This document shows positions 1-8,140 of a DNA stretch of 64,000 nucleotides, piece by piece. Where the stretch lies: NCBI RefSeq assembly GCF_024159265.1, contig NZ_JAMYWY010000001.1, forward strand, positions 6,448,001 to 6,512,000. The letters run 5' to 3'. This stretch comes from Paenibacillus sp. 1781tsa1. Its GTDB lineage: Bacteria > Bacillota > Bacilli > Paenibacillales > Paenibacillaceae. The notes below the pieces were generated by a model. It was not told the origin of the DNA. It saw nothing but the letters and a program-made list of their open reading frames with translations, and ran no database searches. How positions within the stretch are numbered: the stretch's first letter is position 1; every line of letters starts with the position of its first letter. The translations under genes and the position numbers were made by a program.

Positions 1-607
1 ACTTGACCTCCAGACTGATGGCGCCGATCTGTGCCTGATCTTCGAAGCGATTCATGCTGCGGGTCATGTGAAACTTTTGCGGATCGTCCGGATCATTGAT
101 AATCGTAAAATCTTTATGTTGTGCAAAAAGCTCATGATATCCTTCCGGGATTTCCGATACCGCTTTGATACGAGAATCCATGGAGTTGAAGGTGAACAAG
201 GTGTCCAATTCCTTCAGATACAGCTCAACGCCAAATACATAATTGCCGGCAGAATAGTATACACTGTTCAGCATATTAAACATGGCCTTCTGTTCGTCGA
301 ATCGGCTGGCTGCCGGTGCTTCCTGGTTCAGCGCCAGATATTGATGCAGTTCGTCACTGATCTGAATGGAATAGATAATATTGTTCATGCGAGCGAACTG
401 TTCACCCAGATAGATGGAGGCCCAGTTCATATTGGCGCGGTTGGTCTCCATAATCTCCTCTTCCATGGAAGAGCGGGTATTCTCGGCTGCCATAGCGGTC
501 ATGGCAATGACGGGCAGAACGGCCAGCAGCGTCATGGTAAGAATCAATTTATTACGAATGCTGCGTTTGAAAGGATCTGTCAGCTTCCGATAACATTCGG
601 TAAACAC
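1..607 (-). CDS. Sensor histidine kinase, YesM-like, N-terminal part (runs off the left edge)
   Basis: This is the first 202 residues of a minus-strand gene that continues past base 1. It starts at a GTG at 607-605, with AGGAG about 10 bases upstream. Residues 19-40 form a hydrophobic membrane span (KLILTMTLLAVLPVIAMTA region). What follows is a polar, presumably extracellular domain containing MNNIIYSIQISDELHQYL and FTFNSMDSRI, as in the dCache-type sensor half of YesM-family kinases that control sugar uptake. The HAMP, dimerisation and ATPase domains would lie outside the window, so the kinase call rests on N-terminal architecture alone. An ABC binding protein or chemoreceptor N-terminus is less likely, given the short cytosolic start. 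A response regulator would be expected downstream, beyond the edge. Confidence 0.7.
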   Translation of the reverse strand, partial: MFTECYRKLTDPFKRSIRNKLILTMTLLAVLPVIAMTAMAAENTRSSMEEEIMETNRANMNWASIYLGEQFARMNNIIYSIQISDELHQYLALNQEAPAASRFDEQKAMFNMLNSVYYSAGNYVFGVELYLKELDTLFTFNSMDSRIKAVSEIPEGYHELFAQHKDFTIINDPDDPQKFHMTRSMNRFEDQAQIGAISLEVK

Positions 608-723
608 AGCGCATCCACTCCTGAGCTAAAATAGACAAACGCCCCAGCATGGAAGCCGAGGGCGCTTTGGTCTTTATATTCGTTTGGAAATGTTAAAATA
701 TCACGTTATACAATAGAATGAAT

Positions 724-915
724 GGTTACACGAGATCACTACGTGGTCAGAACAACCCTCTGATCGCTGTTATCACCGGATTTTTTTGATTCCCTTTTCT
801 AAGGGGAAAATCCGTTGATAAAGGCGAGGTCTATGCTTCCGATGCAGCTTTCTTTCAGAAAGCTTTTAGCTCCGCTTCCTCAGGTTTCTTCTGCCCTCTC
901 CGTTAACGTGTACAT
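724..915. repeat. Dispersed imperfect palindrome, copy A
   Basis: The 192 bp lie between the GH42 stop and the truncated kinase start and fill most of the 608-954 gap. The ends are inverted (TTACACG near 726, CGTGTA near 907). Inside are two hairpins: CCGGATTTT with AAAATCCG (about 777-814) and AGCTTTCT with AGAAAGCT (about 846-864). The same order of elements recurs at 6162 (copy B), 55869 (copy D) and partly at 47878 (copy C). Confidence 0.75.
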
Positions 916-954
916 GTTAAATTCAACTTATATACCTATATTTATTATTTCCTA

Positions 955-2958
955 TTATTGTTCAATAATCCGTATGCTCCATGGCTCCAGTTCGATCTTC
1001 TCTCCCGCAGCAATCGGGGTTCCAGCCAGAAGTTCCGTCCCTTCCCCATAAGCATTCACGAAGGATGTGGCCTCATCTGCATAATTGAAATAGTAGCGAA
1101 TCGTGTTCCCTTGATCGTTCACACCGGTCTTCACAATGATAGGAAAAGCCAACTCTTGATCAGCTCCCCATACACCCGCTTCCTTCATAACACGTTCCAA
1201 TACCTTACGGATCACCGCAGAACTGGTATAACATCCGACATAGGTTGCTTTGCCTTTTCCATAGGCATTCTGGGTAATTGCCGCATATTCACCCCAATGT
1301 GCATGATCATACCAAGCGAGTACCTCAGCCGTTGTCGGTGTAATTAGTTCCATCCAGGTGTGAACCTGGTTTTGCTCCTCACCAACCTCGAATGGATCAT
1401 CGCGCAGCGAGACATGTTTTGGCTCTACAAAAAGGTTATAGCTGATCCCGCATGCCTCACTGATCAGGCCGGGCTGGCGAGTAGAGCGTACCTTGATATG
1501 TTCATTCGCAAATCCGCTTTTGAACGAGTAGACGATATGTCCGCCATCCTGTACAAATTGATTTAATTTTTCCAGCAATGCATCCGAAGCAGCATACAGA
1601 GCAGGTACAACGAGCACATCATATTCCGCATAACTCTCAACCGATGGGTCGATGAGGTCACAGCCAATATTCATCTTGTACAATTCATCGTACATCCAGC
1701 GCACCACGTCATTGTAGTTCTTGTCACTGGTGAAGTTAAACCCAAACCATTTGATCGATGTCAGCGCCTCATTGCTGAACAGCACCGCCACCCGATTCGT
1801 TTTCTTCAGATTCACAAGCTTCGGACTGAGGCGGGCAAAATCCCTGCCAATCGTCTTCGCTTCGTTGTACACCGGATTCGGTTCAAAGTCATGACTGAGC
1901 AATCCTTTCCAGTACGTCTCAAACGAATTGTGCAACGAATGCCAGTGCCAGTAAGCGACCATATTCGCTCCTGATGCCAGATGACTAAATGCCTGCAAAC
2001 GCAGCTGTCCCGGATAGGGAACCCAATGCCAGAACGCCTGCGCTTCGGTCTCCAGTACAAGATAGTTCGATTGTTTGGTGGAACGCGCCACATCCCCGCC
2101 GAATGAAATTTCAATGCCGGTCAGATCATCCTGGGAAGGATGGTAGATGTCCACACTGGTGATGTCAAAAGGTTTCGATGCGGCAAAATGGTCCACATCC
2201 CCTTGAATGCCGTAGGAATATCCACGCCAATCGAAGTCAAAATTCTGGGTAACAAACTGTCCTTCCTGTTTGTATTCATTCACGATCCCCACTTGCCAAG
2301 CCAAAAAGTTGGTTACCAGCTGTCGCTGGAACTTGGCAAATTCAGCGCCCAGACTGCCATTGATCGTTCCTACCACGGACGGGAAGTCCTCCCAGCTATT
2401 GATCCGATTGCTCCAGTAATCGAGGCCAAATTCCTTGTTCAACTCATCCAGGGAGCTGAACTTGTTCCGAATATATTTGACGAATTGCAATTGTACATTA
2501 TCTCCGGCAGTATTGTAATGTTTCGTCTCGTTATCCGTCTGATAACCGATGACCGCTGGGTGTGTGCTTACCCTTGATATCAACTTGCGGATGATCCGCT
2601 CGGCATAGAATAGATAGGTTGGATGTGTAATATCCATGATCTGTCTTGCACCATATTTGCCAGGTCCCTGTGAGGTAGTAGCCAGCACGTCCGGATGTTC
2701 CTTGACCATCCACGTTGGAACAGCATACGTTGGTGTTCCAACGATGACCTGAATTCCCGCTTCATGCATGGCATCCAGCACACGGTCTACGGAAGAGAAG
2801 TCAAATACGCCATTCTGCGGTTCATGGGTGCTCCAGGTGGATTCTGCAATGCGGACCACATTGATCCCTGCATCCTTCATCATCTGAATGTCCTTGTCCA
2901 ATCTTTCGTAAGGCATATATTCATCATAGTAGGCCACACCATATAATAATTTGTCCAT
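955..2958 (-). CDS. GH42 beta-galactosidase
   Basis: This 667-residue intracellular glycosidase would hydrolyse terminal beta-galactosides (or related beta-D-fucosides or alpha-L-arabinosides) taken up by the cell. The N-terminal TIM barrel carries the family signature YQTDNETKHYN, with E144 as probable acid/base, and LVLETEAQAFWHW, with E303 as probable nucleophile. It is followed by the trimerisation-type domain (about 390-590) and a small C-terminal beta domain. There is no signal peptide. The start follows AAAGGAG at normal spacing. Length is typical of GH42 (about 650-690). It is divergent from the AraC gene, which may regulate it, and a near-consensus cre site lies 76 bases upstream of the start. 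The class is secure; the exact natural substrate is not. Confidence 0.93.
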   Translation of the reverse strand: MDKLLYGVAYYDEYMPYERLDKDIQMMKDAGINVVRIAESTWSTHEPQNGVFDFSSVDRVLDAMHEAGIQVIVGTPTYAVPTWMVKEHPDVLATTSQGPGKYGARQIMDITHPTYLFYAERIIRKLISRVSTHPAVIGYQTDNETKHYNTAGDNVQLQFVKYIRNKFSSLDELNKEFGLDYWSNRINSWEDFPSVVGTINGSLGAEFAKFQRQLVTNFLAWQVGIVNEYKQEGQFVTQNFDFDWRGYSYGIQGDVDHFAASKPFDITSVDIYHPSQDDLTGIEISFGGDVARSTKQSNYLVLETEAQAFWHWVPYPGQLRLQAFSHLASGANMVAYWHWHSLHNSFETYWKGLLSHDFEPNPVYNEAKTIGRDFARLSPKLVNLKKTNRVAVLFSNEALTSIKWFGFNFTSDKNYNDVVRWMYDELYKMNIGCDLIDPSVESYAEYDVLVVPALYAASDALLEKLNQFVQDGGHIVYSFKSGFANEHIKVRSTRQPGLISEACGISYNLFVEPKHVSLRDDPFEVGEEQNQVHTWMELITPTTAEVLAWYDHAHWGEYAAITQNAYGKGKATYVGCYTSSAVIRKVLERVMKEAGVWGADQELAFPIIVKTGVNDQGNTIRYYFNYADEATSFVNAYGEGTELLAGTPIAAGEKIELEPWSIRIIEQ

Positions 2959-3033
2959 GATTTAATCTCCTTTTTAGGTGGAAAAATATAATGATCTTGG
3001 CGTGTGCAAGAGTTGACATATTCCAAGCTATAA

Positions 3034-3047
3034 TGGTAGCGTTTACA
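3034..3047. promoter_or_regulatory. Probable cre site (CcpA) between GH42 and araC-type gene
   Basis: The minus strand reads TGTAAACGCTACCA, which fits the cre consensus TGWAANCGNTNWCA at 13 of 14 positions. It lies in the divergent intergenic region, 76 bp upstream of the beta-galactosidase start, which suits carbon catabolite repression of that gene. Confidence 0.6.
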
Positions 3048-3207
3048 TTATTATCGGTTGAAGAACTTGGATTGTTCAGTAACCTCTTCAAACGCTGAAA
3101 TGTTCCATGGATTATCCATGCTCGCGTTAAACTGATTATAATGAAGTATACTAAGGGTGCCGATTGTATAAGGCGAGTTGTTTTTACCCTTTTCCGAGGT
3201 GAATGTT

Positions 3208-4179
3208 ATGGATATTCGATCACAGCTCCGAGAAATGCCTCACCATACGCTGGCCCACTGGCTGCCTATTATCGACTCCAACATCAAATTCTATGGTGCG
3301 CACAGCCAACAAGTACCCTATGGTTGGGCGATGCCGGAGGAATCACATCCGGGTTTTGAGATTATGTTGATCATCCAAGGTACGCAGGAGAGTGTGATTC
3401 ATGGTTATACCTATACCGTGGAGGAAGGTTCCATTCTTCTCATTCCTCCCGGGTTCAAACATACGAATCAATGTGTATCCACGGAAGGCATGACTTATTT
3501 TAGCGCTCACTTTAATGTGGATGATCCGGTCTTCACCCTGAAGCTGATGTCACAGCATAGCCAAATCTACGCAGCAGGTACGGCCGTTAATCGGAAGATG
3601 CGTGTTGTGCTGGAGAGTTGGATGGGCATGATTAATGTATCCGAAGCATACACGTCCACGGACAAAATGATCATGCAGGCCCGCATGTTTGAACTGTTCG
3701 CCCTGTTGTCCCAAGCCGCTGACAATGAACAGGAGTCCACAACTTCCGTTGCTGCTTCACATGCACCAGCTCCAACAGCCATGCATTATGCGGGAGCTAT
3801 AGCGGAGGCAATCAAGCAGGCATTCCATGCCCAGCTTCGAACCAAGGAAAGCAGTGTATCCACGGTCAAAGTAGAGCAGATTATATCCTCGTTTGGCATC
3901 AGCCCGGGATATGGTCTACAGGTCTTTCGCAAGGTGTACGGGCGATCACCAAGAGCTTACCTGTCCAGCTTGAAGTTGCAGGAGGCCAAGGTACTGATCG
4001 AACAACCCGAGCTGTCGCTCGGGGAAATTGCGTGGAAGCTCGGCTACACCCATCTGTCTCATTTCAGCAGACAATTCAAACGTTGGACAGGCCAGAGCCC
4101 GCTTCAATACCGCAACCATCATGCAGATGAATCAGGTGATCTTGTATCCTACAGATCTGAATCAAGTGAAGAATCTTGA
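3208..4179 (+). CDS. AraC-family transcriptional regulator
   Basis: This is a 323-residue regulator. An in-frame ATG exists at 3178, but the ATG at 3208 has a good GAGGTGA ribosome site and begins MDIRSQLREM. The N-terminal half is a cupin-like sugar-sensing domain (HPGFEIMLIIQGTQESVIHG, GSILLIPPGFKHTNQC). The C-terminal 100 residues are a double helix-turn-helix of the HTH_18 type (LSLGEIAWKLGYTHLSHFSRQF followed by FKRWTGQSPLQYR). It is transcribed away from the GH42 gene and probably controls it in response to a saccharide. Its 3' end overlaps mobA on the opposite strand by 31 bp. Confidence 0.9.
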   Translation: MDIRSQLREMPHHTLAHWLPIIDSNIKFYGAHSQQVPYGWAMPEESHPGFEIMLIIQGTQESVIHGYTYTVEEGSILLIPPGFKHTNQCVSTEGMTYFSAHFNVDDPVFTLKLMSQHSQIYAAGTAVNRKMRVVLESWMGMINVSEAYTSTDKMIMQARMFELFALLSQAADNEQESTTSVAASHAPAPTAMHYAGAIAEAIKQAFHAQLRTKESSVSTVKVEQIISSFGISPGYGLQVFRKVYGRSPRAYLSSLKLQEAKVLIEQPELSLGEIAWKLGYTHLSHFSRQFKRWTGQSPLQYRNHHADESGDLVSYRSESSEES

Positions 4180-4778
4180 TTGCGTATATGCTCATACTCT
4201 TCCGGAGTGTTCATATTACTCATTTGCATCGCTACTTGATGGACACCTGCTCTCTCAAGCTCTTCCACTTCGACATAGCGGCAACCGATCTCTTCAAGCC
4301 ATCGCATGACTCGAAGATGATCCTGCATCAGACACTGCTCCAGATCAGGGAGCACTCGCTTGTGGTAAGCCCCTGCAAGAGGGTGGACATGTCCATCCAC
4401 GCGTGGAACGATAGCAGAATATGAGTTATGCGATTCGACCAGTTTTTTTATTCCATCAAAGAAAGACGTTTGCAGGAGCGGCATATCGCAGGCGCATACC
4501 AGATTCGAGTCTGTATCGGAAGCTTCCAGCGCCGCGTGAAGACCGGCGAGTGGCCCCTTCCCCGGATAGTGATCCTGAACGCAGTCGTAGCCCATTGCAC
4601 TGTAGGTCATCACATGGGGTCCGGCAGCCACGAGGATACGGGATACTGCGGGTCTCATGGCCTTTGTGACATGTTGCAGTACAGCAGAACCGTTCAGTTC
4701 CAGCATGGCCTTGTTGGTCCCCATGCGGCTGGATAAACCTCCTGCCAATATGATGCCTGTCCATTCCCTTGTGCTCAT
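4149..4778 (-). CDS. mobA: Molybdenum cofactor guanylyltransferase MobA
   Basis: The 209-residue protein would attach GMP to molybdopterin to make the MGD cofactor used by DMSO-reductase-family enzymes. The N-terminal nucleotide-binding motif IILAGGLSSRMGTNKAML (from residue 9), the GKGPLAGLHAAL segment and CACDMPLL (metal/GTP site) are all present, as in MobA/IspD-type nucleotidyltransferases. Length is normal (about 195-210). AGGGAG precedes the ATG. It stands alone here, without other Moco biosynthesis genes, but a molybdopterin oxidoreductase that would need this cofactor lies 31 kb away at 35726. The 3' end overlaps the convergent AraC gene. Confidence 0.92.
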   Translation of the reverse strand: MSTREWTGIILAGGLSSRMGTNKAMLELNGSAVLQHVTKAMRPAVSRILVAAGPHVMTYSAMGYDCVQDHYPGKGPLAGLHAALEASDTDSNLVCACDMPLLQTSFFDGIKKLVESHNSYSAIVPRVDGHVHPLAGAYHKRVLPDLEQCLMQDHLRVMRWLEEIGCRYVEVEELERAGVHQVAMQMSNMNTPEEYEHIRNQDSSLDSDL

Positions 4779-4904
4779 GATGGCTTGCTCCCTCCTGGTA
4801 ATGATGTGAGCTTGTTATATCAACGGATCAACTTTTTCTATAGATTGAATCCCCTTTCAACAAATGATACATTGAACAATATGCATTTGAAAGGAATGGC
4901 TTAA

Positions 4905-6134
4905 TTGGACAGACCTGTACCTTCAAGAGGCAATCCCTCATTGGTTTCTCTGAAACTATATAACTTTTTCATATATGGCGCCATCTCCATCTTTGCCGGG
5001 TTCCTGCAGCTATATCTGCAAGAGATTGGCATGACCAAACTGGAGATTGGTAGTCTGATGGCGATTGGACCCTTTGTGTCCTTGTTCGCCAACCCGTTCT
5101 GGGGTTTCTGGAGCGATAAATCCCGCAATATTCGCATCATCCTGATGATTATGATGGGAGGCACATTTGTACTCGCCCAGGGTGTATTCTATGCGCCCAC
5201 TTATACATGGATCTATGTAGCCATGATTTTCTTTTATTTTTTTCAAAGTCCATTATTCGCCCAAACGAACAGCCTGATTCTCGGATATATCGATGGTACA
5301 ACCCAAAAATTTGGGTCATTCCGGCTCTGGGGTTCACTCGGTTGGGCACTGACTGCCGTCGCAGCCGGACCGCTCATTGACCGTTTTGGTATCGGCAGTG
5401 TATCCATTATCTTTGCGTGCATGATTGCCACCGCCTTTGTATTATCCGTATTTCTACCCAGACAGCCTATTGCTTCGGATACACCCGTGGTTACTTTTCG
5501 GCGGTTTGGCAAAGTCATGTTCAATCCGTATTTCATGGCATTTATCGGCCTGGGTGTACTCGTATCGGTGCCTAATGCAATGAACAGTACATTTATGTCA
5601 CTATATATTGTAGAAATGGGTGGCGACAAACAAATGGTCGGCTGGGCCATCTTCACCTCATCCATTCTCGAAGTCGGCGTATTCCTGCTGCTCGACCGTT
5701 TGCTCAAACGCAAAATGAGCATGCTTCTGGCCTCTCTCATCCTGATCAGTCTGCTGTTTGCACTGCGCTGGCAGCTCATGGCACTGGCTAACAACCCGCT
5801 GGAGATTGTATTCATTCAGCTGATGCATTCCATTACGTTCGGTGGATACTTCTATGTAGGCACACAATTGACCATGCTGTTCATTCCAAGACCCTATCGT
5901 TCCTCCGGTCAAGCGGTGTATACGATGGCCTGGGGCGGTCTCTCAGGGGTTATTGCCGGTCTGTTCGGCGGCTGGCTGTTCCAGAGCTTTGGTGCGGAAG
6001 TCATGTATAGTATTGGCGTATTCTTCTCGCTCATTGGCGCTGTCGGATTCGGCATCATGTGGTTGTCTAACCGCCGTAACGGCTATCAGCCGGTTGTGTT
6101 GACGGAGATGGGCAATATGGATGAGGACAGATAA
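4905..6134 (+). CDS. MFS transporter (12-TM, MFS_1-like)
   Basis: This is a 409-residue integral membrane permease with about 12 hydrophobic segments. The loop after TM2 reads FANPFWGFWSDKSRNIR, a variant of the MFS GxxxDRxGRR motif. The first half resembles the LacY/nucleoside-proton-symporter-like PF12832 group (YGAISIFAGFLQLYLQEIGM). The start is a TTG at 4905 with AAAGGA about 9 bases upstream; the only nearby ATG (4896) runs straight into a stop. Substrate cannot be read from sequence. It is a single gene followed by repeat copy B, which may serve as its 3' hairpin. Confidence 0.85.
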   Translation: MDRPVPSRGNPSLVSLKLYNFFIYGAISIFAGFLQLYLQEIGMTKLEIGSLMAIGPFVSLFANPFWGFWSDKSRNIRIILMIMMGGTFVLAQGVFYAPTYTWIYVAMIFFYFFQSPLFAQTNSLILGYIDGTTQKFGSFRLWGSLGWALTAVAAGPLIDRFGIGSVSIIFACMIATAFVLSVFLPRQPIASDTPVVTFRRFGKVMFNPYFMAFIGLGVLVSVPNAMNSTFMSLYIVEMGGDKQMVGWAIFTSSILEVGVFLLLDRLLKRKMSMLLASLILISLLFALRWQLMALANNPLEIVFIQLMHSITFGGYFYVGTQLTMLFIPRPYRSSGQAVYTMAWGGLSGVIAGLFGGWLFQSFGAEVMYSIGVFFSLIGAVGFGIMWLSNRRNGYQPVVLTEMGNMDEDR

Positions 6135-6161
6135 TCTTTTGTTAGAAAAATTGAAAGATTG

Positions 6162-6315
6162 ATTTACACAAGAGCACTACGATGACAGAATACCCTTCCG
6201 ATCGCCGTTATCCCCGGATTTTTTTGATTCCCTTTTTTCAAGGGTAAAATCCGGTGATAAATGCGACCGCTCCGCTTCTTCAGGTTATTTCTGTCCTCTC
6301 CGTTATCGTGTAAAT
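6162..6315. repeat. Dispersed imperfect palindrome, copy B
   Basis: The copy is 154 bp with ends ATTTACAC and GTGTAAAT as exact inverted octamers. It contains the CCGGATTTT/AAAATCCGG hairpin (about 6214-6254) and its inner CCCTT/AAGGG stem but lacks the second AGCTTTCT hairpin of copies A and D. It sits between the MFS gene and the IS3 element, 52 bp from the IS end. Confidence 0.8.
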
Positions 6316-6418
6316 TAATGTTCAAACATTCAAACAAAAGATTATGGATTGGAGCTAGAATAAAAACTGGACACCCGTTAACGGACGGAAGGATAATAAG
6401 ACTAACGGAGGTGTCCAC

Positions 6419-6736
6419 ATGGGAGAACAGCGGCAACGATACAACGAAGAATTCAAGAAACAAACGGTCAAATTCATTCAAGAGCAAACGAAGACACTTG
6501 GAGATTTGGCAGAAGAACTCAACATTCCAAAAAGCACGTTGCACCAATGGATGAGTAAGTACCGCGAACTAAAACATGAGCCTGTTGCCAGCGTAGATCG
6601 AGTGAAGGAACTGGAAGCAGAGCTTCAAGAGATGCGCCGGTTGCTTCAAGAGAAAGAGCACACGCTTGCGGATACCCAAGAAGAACTGGCGATTGTAAAA
6701 AAAGCAGTGCACATCTTCAGCAAACCAAAGAGCTAA
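6419..6736 (+). CDS. IS3-family OrfA (helix-turn-helix transposase subunit)
   Basis: The 105-residue OrfA binds the IS ends. Residues 6-50 form the HTH_Tnp_1 domain (RYNEEFKKQTVKFI, LAEELNIPKSTLHQWMSKY), followed by a leucine-zipper-like coiled coil (VKELEAELQEMRRLLQEKEHTLADTQ; residues about 60-95). AGGAGG-like bases (CGGAGGTG) precede the ATG. The A7 run at 6697-6703, in register A AAA AAA G, lies ten codons before the stop and allows a minus-one slip into orfB. The full transposase OrfAB would then be read from 6419 to 7611. Confidence 0.92.
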   Translation: MGEQRQRYNEEFKKQTVKFIQEQTKTLGDLAEELNIPKSTLHQWMSKYRELKHEPVASVDRVKELEAELQEMRRLLQEKEHTLADTQEELAIVKKAVHIFSKPKS

Positions 6737-6747
6737 GATTTCAGTTT

Positions 6748-7611
6748 GTGGAAGACCATCGCTCCGAGTTTTCTTTGGAGAAGATGTGCAGTACCTTTCA
6801 AGTATCACGGAGCGGATATTACAAATGGCGAATGGACCGAACCAGCATGCGACAGAACCGTAAAGACGAGGTTATGAAGCGTATTCGCTATCATTTTTAC
6901 GACCACCAGATGCGGTGTGGAAGCCCTAAAATTACGTATCTGCTCCATTTAGAAGGGTTGCGAATCTCTTCCCGTACCGTCAGTATATACATGCGTCAAA
7001 TGAATCTACGTTCTGTGGTCGTGCCCAAATATCGCGTTCAGACTACGAATTCCAGACACGACAATCCCCTTGCGCCAAATACGCTGAATCAGCAATTTAA
7101 AACGTCCAAACCGAATAAGGTGTGGGTTACCGACATCACCTACATTCCTTGCCGAGGAGGTCGTCTATATCTCGCCAGCGTTCTGGATTTGTGCACACGC
7201 GAAATTGTAGGCTGGCGTCTATATAACCATATGGAAACCAGTTTGGTGATGGGTGCACTGGAGGAAGCTCACAAGGCCAAACGCCCCGCTCCGGGATTAC
7301 TCCATCACTCGGATCGCGGCTCTCAATACACGTCAAAAGAATACGTGGAGCAACTAAAATCATACGGAATGGAATCAAGCATGAGCCGCCGAGGAAACTG
7401 TTATGATAACGCCTGCATTGAGTCATGGCACAGTATTTTAAAGAAGGAACTCATTTACTGCAACCCTCGTTTTAAGACGCCAGAAGAGGCTTATACTGCC
7501 ATCTACCAGTACATTGAGTTCTATTACAACCGCAAGCGAATGCATGGCGCGCTAGGGTATCTTTCCCCTGCTCGTTTTGCGATGAAATTTACGGACAAAT
7601 CCGCAGCGTAG
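6748..7611 (+). CDS. IS3-family OrfB (DDE integrase domain)
   Basis: The 287 residues count from a GTG at 6748. The frame is open upstream to the slippery site near 6700 (RFQFVEDHRSEF), so the natural product is probably the OrfAB fusion. An HTH_21 segment (YHFYDHQMRCGSPKI) precedes an rve integrase core. The DDE triad is D129 (VWVTDITY), D189 (LHHSDRGSQY) and E225 (YDNACIESW), with the usual 35 residues between the last two. No disabling mutation was seen. It catalyses cut-and-paste or copy-out transposition of this element. Confidence 0.93.
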   Translation: MEDHRSEFSLEKMCSTFQVSRSGYYKWRMDRTSMRQNRKDEVMKRIRYHFYDHQMRCGSPKITYLLHLEGLRISSRTVSIYMRQMNLRSVVVPKYRVQTTNSRHDNPLAPNTLNQQFKTSKPNKVWVTDITYIPCRGGRLYLASVLDLCTREIVGWRLYNHMETSLVMGALEEAHKAKRPAPGLLHHSDRGSQYTSKEYVEQLKSYGMESSMSRRGNCYDNACIESWHSILKKELIYCNPRFKTPEEAYTAIYQYIEFYYNRKRMHGALGYLSPARFAMKFTDKSAA

Positions 7612-7659
7612 TGTCTACTTTTTTGACATAGGTCCAGGATAGTAGTAGTAAAGAGAAAG

Positions 7660-7875
7660 GAGTCTGAGGTTTGTTGCACCTAACGAACCTTAGACGCCTT
7701 ATTTGCAGCAATTTCACAAAATTACAAAGCTAAAGAATCTCAGGCACGTTATTTCGCATAAATACGCTAAAAACACAAAAAAGAAAGGCCAAATGAGTAA
7801 ATAAGGTGTATACGATTCGTTACGTTACTGAAATGCCCAAATATGCTTAAATAGCGTGTCCTGGATTCGTTAGAA
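7660..7875. repeat. CTAACGAA repeat cluster 1 (two direct plus two inverted units)
   Basis: Units of about 25 bp start near 7680 (CTAACGAACCTTAGACGCCT) and 7730 (CTAAAGAATCTCAGGCACGT), then recur inverted near 7800 (AAGGTGTATACGATTCGTTA) and 7854 (GCGTGTCCTGGATTCGTTAG). A weaker inverted unit is at 7661 (GAGTCTGAGGTTTGTT). The same arrangement recurs at 63299-63530. No gene is visible here. Confidence 0.75.
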
Positions 7876-7884
7876 CTCTTATCC

Positions 7885-7978
7885 CATACGCACATTCATG
7901 CTTCTGTACATGTACATGTTCATTTAGATTTTTGCCTCATACGCACATCTATGGGCCTCAGCTCATGTTCATGTTCAT
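7885..7978. repeat. Two tandem 53-bp direct repeats rich in CATG
   Basis: CATACGCACAT occurs at 7885 and again at 7938. CATGTTCAT follows each copy (7915, then 7964 and 7970). The offset is 53 bp. No coding potential was found between the IS element and glnS. Confidence 0.6.
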
Positions 7979-8034
7979 GCGAAATTGTATTACTACGTCT
8001 AAAACTGGACCTGGCTAGATCCAGAAAAACAATA

Positions 8035-8073
8035 AAGGACACTCTTCGCCATGATCTGACGAAGGATGCCCTT
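8035..8073 (-). terminator. Rho-independent terminator of glnS
   Basis: On the minus strand AAGGGCATCCTTCG pairs with CGAAGAGTGTCCTT and is followed by TTATTGTTTTT. It sits 68 bp past the glnS stop. Confidence 0.75.
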
Positions 8074-8140
8074 ACTTTTACTTATTAATTAGCTGCTTGC
8101 CAGCACTCTGTTAAACAGACCTTAAGTTTATCCATCAGTC

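Larger units (their letters stand above)
6367..7637 (+). mobile_element. IS3-family insertion sequence, apparently intact
   Basis: The element is about 1.27 kb with terminal CTGGAC (6367) and GTCCAG (7632-7637) as the inverted ends. It encodes orfA and orfB in the minus-one relation typical of IS3 elements, with an A7 slippery run at 6697-6703. I see no clear target duplication next to the ends, so the exact boundaries could be off by a few bases. Both reading frames are open, so it may be active. Confidence 0.88.

Noticed and set aside
1812..2577. Frames inside the GH42 gene in other registers
   Set aside because: Shadows of the GH42 coding sequence without own start signals.
3013..3034. 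TTGACA and TATAAT upstream of the AraC gene as a promoter
   Set aside because: Only 10 bp apart, too close for a sigma-A promoter.
8001..8022. AAAACTGGACCTGG near glnS resembling the IS3 end
   Set aside because: Eight bases of identity only; too short to call an IS remnant.
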